A stretch of 64,000 bases of DNA from Desulfurispora thermophila DSM 16022 (lineage in GTDB: Bacteria; Bacillota; Desulfotomaculia; Desulfotomaculales; Desulfurisporaceae), in NCBI RefSeq assembly GCF_000376385.1, contig NZ_AQWN01000010.1, positions 231-64,230 on the forward strand, written 5' to 3'. Made by a program: the position numbers and the translations under genes. Of the stretch, positions 59,466-64,000 are shown one piece after another. Under the pieces are notes generated by a model. That model was not told where the DNA came from and ran no database searches. It worked only from the letters and a program-made list of their open reading frames with translations. The number at the start of each line of letters is the position of its first letter. Within the stretch, counting starts at the first letter, position 1.

Positions 59466-61547
59466 TTATAGCGGCTTCACCGTAACCAAGACATGCTGCA
59501 GGGCCGGACTGCCTCCCACCCGGTCGCTTACATTCTCCTGCAACACCGCATCGCTGCCGCCCTTGCCGTAACTGCGGGTCTGCGCCGGCACTGTGTGTCC
59601 AAAACCGTGCAGCATAAAGACCGCTTCCGGATGAATGTATTCGGTCACCTGAGCCTTCAGGCGCACCTGCCCGCAACCGGAAGCGACCTCCACCAGCTGG
59701 CCGTCCCGGATCCCCAACCGGGCTGCCTCAGTGCTGTTAATCCACAGGGTATTTTCCGGCAATTGCTCGCTGAGCAGCGCATTGTTCTGGGTGGAGACAT
59801 GAGTGTGCACTGCGGCTCGTCCCACCAGCAGGCGGAAGAAACCGGCCGGAGCAGGTGGCACAGCTTCATAGGGGGGCAGGGACGGGTAGCCGTTTTTCTC
59901 CAGCAGGCTGGAAACAAACTCGATCTTACCGGAAGGGGTTTTGAATTTTAGCCCGTCCCGGCGATCCTGGAATATGGCCTGATCGGTCAGGGTAACGTAA
60001 CCGCGGCTGGCAAAGTCACTAATGGAAATACCCGTGCCTTCCAGCTGGTAGGCCCACAGGTCTTCCAGCGTTTCATAGGGGAAATAATGCCCGATGCCCA
60101 ACCGGTCAGCCAATTCTTTCATTATTTGCCAGCCCGGCCGGGTGTTGTAACGCGGACTGACAGCCGGGCGGCGCATCACCAGCATGGGCTTGAGGCCTCC
60201 CACTTCCTGGATGGAGTCACCACGTTCCAGGTATGTTGATTCGGGCAGGATAACATCGGCCAGCCAGGCCGTCTCGCTGAACTGAATATCAATAACCACC
60301 AGCAGGTCCAGATTATTGAAGGCCTCTTTAGTATACTGGCTGTCGGGTATGGACATCACCGGGTCGTGCCGCCAAACCAGCAACCCTTTCACCGGGTATG
60401 GTTTTTCTTCTTTGATTACCCGGGGCAGTTCCTGCACCACGCCGTGTTCCGGATCGGCCACCGGGTATAGTTCACCTCCCGCCCCATCGCAGCGGGGAAA
60501 AGATATGGCCGGCAGTTCCTGGCCGGTCAGCCGCCGCAGAGCGGGTCTCCCCAAATCGCGGGCTGTTTTTTTGATAAACAGTCCACCGGGACATTCAATG
60601 CTGCCCATGAGGGCATTGAGCATAAGAATAGAACGGCGCAGGTATATTTCATTTGTGTAATGGGAGCAGCGATAGCCATAGTGGAAGATCACCGCCGGCC
60701 GGGCAGCAGCAGCCTCACGGGCCAGACCCACTATCTCCGTGGCTTTAATGCCGGTTTCCTGTTCGGCCCACTGCGGGGTATAGGGCTGGACGAATTCGGC
60801 CAGAGCGGCAAACCCTTCCACCCAACGTTCCACAAATTCCCGGTCATATAAGCCTTCGTTGATTATGACATGCATTAGAGCATAATTGAGAGCCAGATCG
60901 GTGCCGGGACGGATCATCAGGTAGCGATGGGCTTTGGTGGCGGTGACACTAACCCGCGGGTCAATGTAGACCAATCGGGCACCGTTTTCCAGGGAACGAC
61001 TCAAGGTTTTGACCGCCTTCAGTTCCAGGGACTCAAAATAATTGCGCCCGTACAACACCAGATAGCGGACGTTTTTTAAGTCCACACCAAACTGGTCATC
61101 TGTATAACCAGTCAGTGAGCGGAATGCCGTATTCAAGGATCCTTTGCAACAGGAGTTATGTGTAAAGTAATTGGGCGAGCCCAGGGCGCGCAGGAAGGTC
61201 TTGCTGATGTGGGAGTTCAGGTGAGAGCGCTCGGTCAGGGCAATGCTATGACTGCCGTATTTCTCCTTTATCCGGACCAAACGCTCGGCTACATAGTCCA
61301 GCGCTTCCTCCCAGCTGGCCTCGCGCCACATGCCCGTACCGCGCGGACCGGTGCGAATGAGCGGGTTTTTCAGCCTCTGCACGTCGTTCAGCAGGCTGAC
61401 CCCCGCTGCTCCTTTCGGACAGATACTGCCTTCAATCCCCTCCATAAAAGGGTTGCCTTCAATCAGCCGGACATCATCTTTTTCCACCCGCACCCGGACT
61501 GGACAGCGCACGGTGCACATCAAACAAATACTGAAAACATCAGGCAT
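59466..61547 (-). CDS. Molybdopterin oxidoreductase, PsrA/PhsA-like, without Tat signal
   Basis: The 693-residue catalytic subunit has the N-terminal [4Fe-4S] cysteines C8, C11, C15 and C43. The probable molybdenum ligand is the Cys pair C133-C134 in HNSCCKGS, as in polysulfide and thiosulfate reductases. The chain begins directly with MPDVFSICLMC, so no twin-arginine signal is present and the enzyme should be cytoplasmic. Known PsrA/PhsA proteins are exported. The substrate is unknown; polysulfide, sulfur or another oxyanion is possible. Confidence 0.88.
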   Translation of the reverse strand: MPDVFSICLMCTVRCPVRVRVEKDDVRLIEGNPFMEGIEGSICPKGAAGVSLLNDVQRLKNPLIRTGPRGTGMWREASWEEALDYVAERLVRIKEKYGSHSIALTERSHLNSHISKTFLRALGSPNYFTHNSCCKGSLNTAFRSLTGYTDDQFGVDLKNVRYLVLYGRNYFESLELKAVKTLSRSLENGARLVYIDPRVSVTATKAHRYLMIRPGTDLALNYALMHVIINEGLYDREFVERWVEGFAALAEFVQPYTPQWAEQETGIKATEIVGLAREAAAARPAVIFHYGYRCSHYTNEIYLRRSILMLNALMGSIECPGGLFIKKTARDLGRPALRRLTGQELPAISFPRCDGAGGELYPVADPEHGVVQELPRVIKEEKPYPVKGLLVWRHDPVMSIPDSQYTKEAFNNLDLLVVIDIQFSETAWLADVILPESTYLERGDSIQEVGGLKPMLVMRRPAVSPRYNTRPGWQIMKELADRLGIGHYFPYETLEDLWAYQLEGTGISISDFASRGYVTLTDQAIFQDRRDGLKFKTPSGKIEFVSSLLEKNGYPSLPPYEAVPPAPAGFFRLLVGRAAVHTHVSTQNNALLSEQLPENTLWINSTEAARLGIRDGQLVEVASGCGQVRLKAQVTEYIHPEAVFMLHGFGHTVPAQTRSYGKGGSDAVLQENVSDRVGGSPALQHVLVTVKPL

Positions 61548-61661
61548 TTTCTTCCTCTCCCCTAAAAAATAAGTTAATGCAAGGCATTAAAGATTTTAAT
61601 ATTCTTTTAACTTGATTTTAGCAGGACAGCGACAAACAAAATGTCCCGCAAATTGCAATCA

Positions 61662-61683
61662 CTTTGTCGGAAGAGTGACAAAG
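61662..61683 (-). promoter_or_regulatory. Inverted repeat upstream of the PsrA-like operon
   Basis: CTTTGTC (61662-61668) and GACAAAG (61677-61683) are perfect seven-base arms eight bases apart. They lie about 115 bases before the molybdoenzyme start. A further half-site TTTGTCG occurs nearer the gene, near 61634. They could be operator sites. Confidence 0.4.
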
Positions 61684-61745
61684 CGGCTAATACAAAGACA
61701 ATAATTTACATGGCGCCTGTTATTGACAAAAGTAACCCCGGGCAA

Positions 61746-63134
61746 CTAACGGCGGGGTGGGTAAAAGGCCAGTTCCAGCCCGGTTATTTGCGCCACATCC
61801 CGGTCCACAGTGAACATATCTTCCGGCCCCACCTGATAGAGCGCGGTTTTGCCCAGCGCTTTTATGGCTTCCTCCATTTCCCGCACGGTGCTTTTTAGAA
61901 AGCGGGCCAGACTGCGAGCGCCTTCATCCACATTGAACTTATTGTGGTAATAACCATCGGCATATGCTATCTGTGTGGGAGGCTCAAAGGGTACCGCCTT
62001 CAAAGCCTGGGTGTGGGTAGTGGCAATCAACACCGCAGTGCCCAGGTAAACCGCATCGGCGCCCAGGGCCAGTATCTTCAGGCAGTCCCCGGGTGTGACC
62101 AGCCCTCCGCCCACCAGCAGGCTCACCTTACCTTTGAGACCATTTTCCCGCCAGAAGCGGACGGCCCGGCAGGTGGCAATCAGGGTGGGCAACCCGAAGT
62201 CGTCTTCCAGAATGGGCATACTCAGATGCGTTCCACCTTCCCGGCCGTCCACACTGACAAAGTCCGCCCCCGCCCAGGTAATTATTTCCAGATCCTGCTC
62301 CAGGTACTTGCCCGCGGCAATTTTCACCCCTACCGGAACCCCGCCGGTCACCTCTTTTAATCGGCTAATCAGAGCACCCAGCTCTTTGGGAGTGGTGGCC
62401 TCGCGGAGGCGGTTTTCCACCACCAGGTCCTGCCCGGCGGCCAGACCGGCCTGCCGGCGCACCTTTTTGCTTATTTTGGCGACCGGCAACAAAAAACCCG
62501 CCCCGGCCCGGGCTCCCTGGCCCAGCTGAATTTCCACCGCATCAGCCTGGCGCAGAATTTTTACATCCTTGTTCCAGCTTCCGCGCGAGTATTGCAGAAT
62601 CAGGCAGCGGGCCGCCGCCCTCTCGGCCGGTAGCCAGGGCCCCTGACCGGTGTTGGTGGCCGTACCGGCCAGAGTCGCCCCCCGGGCAAAAGCTATTTTA
62701 AACTGCTCGGACAAGGCCATCCCGTAGGCCATCCCGCCGATCAAGATGGGAATTTGTAACTTTAATGGCCGGGCGGCCGCGGGGCCAATGACCACGCTCA
62801 TGTCCACCTTGCTCTGCAGAGGCGCGGGCAACACAGCCAACTGGGCGGCATTGAAGAGGATTTTATCCAGGTAGTTGAACTTGCGCTGTGTACCCAGCGG
62901 TCGCTCAATGTAATCGTCTGACGCCGCCCGGAGCTCGGTTTCCACCAGCCCGTCCGGCGTCAGGCGCTGGGTACCGATGACCAACTCCCAGAGGTTATTT
63001 TCATATTTTTCAGTAATCACAGGCCGGATGATACTTTTAACCGCAAACCCCGCCGCCCGGCGAACAATACAGGGCAGGCCCAGCGCCCCCAGAGCCGCCA
63101 AGCCGCCTATCTTCCACAATCTACCCAATCGCAT
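61746..63134 (-). CDS. FMN-binding glutamate synthase-like protein with N-terminal membrane segment
   Basis: The 462-residue protein corresponds to the synthase (GltB/GltS FMN) domain alone, without the glutaminase domain. After an N-terminal hydrophobic stretch (about 9-33) come IGGMAYGMALSEQFKIAFARGA, NTGQGPWLP, GVKIAAGKYLEQDL, VDGREGGTHLS and the FMN-binding LLVGGGLVTPGDCLKILALGADAVYLG. Members are annotated as glutamate synthase-like, but the true reaction is often unknown. The ATG follows GGCGGGGTAGG. It lies upstream of the PsrA-like operon but is separated by about 200 bases. Confidence 0.88.
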   Translation of the reverse strand: MRLGRLWKIGGLAALGALGLPCIVRRAAGFAVKSIIRPVITEKYENNLWELVIGTQRLTPDGLVETELRAASDDYIERPLGTQRKFNYLDKILFNAAQLAVLPAPLQSKVDMSVVIGPAAARPLKLQIPILIGGMAYGMALSEQFKIAFARGATLAGTATNTGQGPWLPAERAAARCLILQYSRGSWNKDVKILRQADAVEIQLGQGARAGAGFLLPVAKISKKVRRQAGLAAGQDLVVENRLREATTPKELGALISRLKEVTGGVPVGVKIAAGKYLEQDLEIITWAGADFVSVDGREGGTHLSMPILEDDFGLPTLIATCRAVRFWRENGLKGKVSLLVGGGLVTPGDCLKILALGADAVYLGTAVLIATTHTQALKAVPFEPPTQIAYADGYYHNKFNVDEGARSLARFLKSTVREMEEAIKALGKTALYQVGPEDMFTVDRDVAQITGLELAFYPPRR

Positions 63135-63284
63135 GGCACCTACCCCGCCTTTCCCCGTATTGATGACCCTTTTTTATTATTTGCCCTCCATCACCCTGTT
63201 TTGCATTTCTTAACCTATAAATTTGTTCATACCCGCCGCAACTGAGCAGAATACCCTCCACTAACACAAAAGCCAATGGTACTC

Positions 63285-63314
63285 AAAAAAAAAAAACCGG
63301 GATTTACCCCGGTT
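63285..63314 (-). terminator. Terminator of the transporter gene
   Basis: AACCGGG and CCCGGTT pair around a short loop, with twelve T on the minus strand. Confidence 0.9.
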
Positions 63315-63352
63315 CAATGAAATGATTGCAATTATGCAAACAGCGGACTCAT

Positions 63353-64000
63353 CTAACGGTTTGCAGCGCGCCTACGTAAGTGCTGAATCAACCCAGCTAT
63401 CAGAAGCAGTCCCAGACCGGCCACATCGGTTTGCCAGCGAGGATCCACCAACAGCAACCCACCGGCAAAAAACATGATCCGCTCCCCAAAAGCCGTCCGG
63501 GTAAAGAAATACCCGGCCACTGCCGATCCAATACCCACCATGCCTATAATGGAAGTCAACATCATGCGCAACACTTCGGGCCAGGTGGTATCAATCATGA
63601 GCAAAGATGGCGAAAGGACGAAAATATATGGTATCAAAAAAGCAGCAATAGCCAACTTGGATGCGTTAACCCCGGTGCGCATGGGGTTGGCCCGGGCAAT
63701 GCCTGCTCCGGCATAAGCGGCCAGGGCCACGGGCGGAGTCACGTCGGCCACAATCCCGAAGTAAAAGGCAAAAAGGTGGGCCGCCAGCACTGGTACTCCC
63801 AGCTGAATGATGGCCGGAGCGGCAATGGTGGAGGTGATCACATAGTTGGCCGTGGTGGGCACGCCCATACCCAGCACAATGGATGAAATCATAGTAAAGA
63901 AGAGCGTGGGTAGCAGGTGTCCCTTGGCCATAGCAATTAAGGCGGTAGCCAGTTTCAGGCCCAACCCGGTTTTGGTAACCACCCCAATGATGATGCCGGC
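63353..64000 (-). CDS. TRAP-type transporter large permease (TAXI/4TM-12TM fusion), 3' part
   Basis: The gene runs off the right edge; the C-terminal 215 residues are visible. Helices and loops match the DctM family: IVLGMGVPTTANYVITSTIAAPAI, the FAFYFGIVADVTPPVALAAYAGAGIA signature of TAXI-type fused permeases, and a C-terminal extra helical part. It imports organic acids using an ion gradient with a separate binding protein. Its terminator follows closely. Confidence 0.88.
   Translation of the reverse strand, partial: AGIIIGVVTKTGLGLKLATALIAMAKGHLLPTLFFTMISSIVLGMGVPTTANYVITSTIAAPAIIQLGVPVLAAHLFAFYFGIVADVTPPVALAAYAGAGIARANPMRTGVNASKLAIAAFLIPYIFVLSPSLLMIDTTWPEVLRMMLTSIIGMVGIGSAVAGYFFTRTAFGERIMFFAGGLLLVDPRWQTDVAGLGLLLIAGLIQHLRRRAANR

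Noticed and set aside
59466-61547. Selenocysteine in the molybdoenzyme, prompted by selA-selB nearby
   Set aside because: The frame has no in-frame TGA, and the expected metal ligand is a cysteine pair.
1-64000. CRISPR arrays, insertion sequences and prophage genes
   Set aside because: No spaced direct repeats, transposase motifs or phage structural genes were seen.

Overview
The window looks like chromosome from an anaerobic, endospore-forming, menaquinone-using Firmicute. The gene set resembles the Desulfotomaculum/Peptococcaceae group, but that placement is inference from gene content. Supporting it are two spore-germination receptor clusters, a futalosine-type menaquinone operon, selA-selB, many small ferredoxins, a PsrA/PhsA-like molybdoenzyme, an ADP-forming acyl-CoA synthetase, strong purine-rich ribosome binding sites and frequent GTG/TTG starts. 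No insertion sequence, prophage or CRISPR array was seen. Coding density is high and most of the window reads as core genome.

Layout. Positions 1-0.5 kb hold what looks like the leader of an rRNA operon leaving the window to the left, then a 45-residue Cys/Thr-rich peptide gene. At 0.5-8.2 kb are an LpdD-like gene and midA, a PPC-domain gene, selB-selA, and an ADP-forming acyl-CoA synthetase behind a FadR-type operator. At 8.4-15.3 kb a seven-gene minus-strand operon makes menaquinone (degenerate prenyl synthase, menG, ubiD-like, ubiA-like, mqnE, mqnA, mqnC). At 15.5-25.3 kb are speH, a GT4 glycosyltransferase / membrane phosphatase-like / FAH operon, two ferredoxins, tRNA-Pro, a free-standing ANL C-terminal domain, a nucleoside-kinase-like protein and small genes. 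At 25.3-34.5 kb are a PDT-ACT-chorismate mutase fusion, a response regulator, acuA, a lone biotin carboxylase, hisG, a rhomboid protease, glpX and a BON protein.

At 34.5-37.7 kb is the folate operon pabA-pabB-pabC, preceded by a leader with ten GAG triplets and a terminator, as in TRAP-controlled leaders. At 37.9-47.0 kb two spore germinant receptor operons converge, each carrying a small two-helix D-type subunit. One has a GerA lacking its first N-terminal subdomain and the other has tandem gerB genes with an anomalous junction. At 47.1-53.7 kb are an rRNA methyltransferase and a five-gene mtnP-mtnA-ahcY-aldolase-mtaD operon, which together look like a complete inosine-type nucleoside salvage route ending in a DHAP-shunt aldolase. 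At 54-64 kb are a helical repeat protein, a PAS-GGDEF-HD-GYP protein, a soluble PsrA-like/ferredoxin/GltD-like redox module, a GltB-like FMN enzyme and the end of a TRAP-type transporter gene.

Themes linking the genes: two loci that bear on acyl-CoA metabolism (the acyl-CoA synthetase and the acetyltransferase AcuA) share the same FadR-type operator. By-products of SAM chemistry (SAH, MTA, 5'-deoxyadenosine from SpeH and the radical SAM enzymes MqnC/MqnE) could be drained by the mtn operon.
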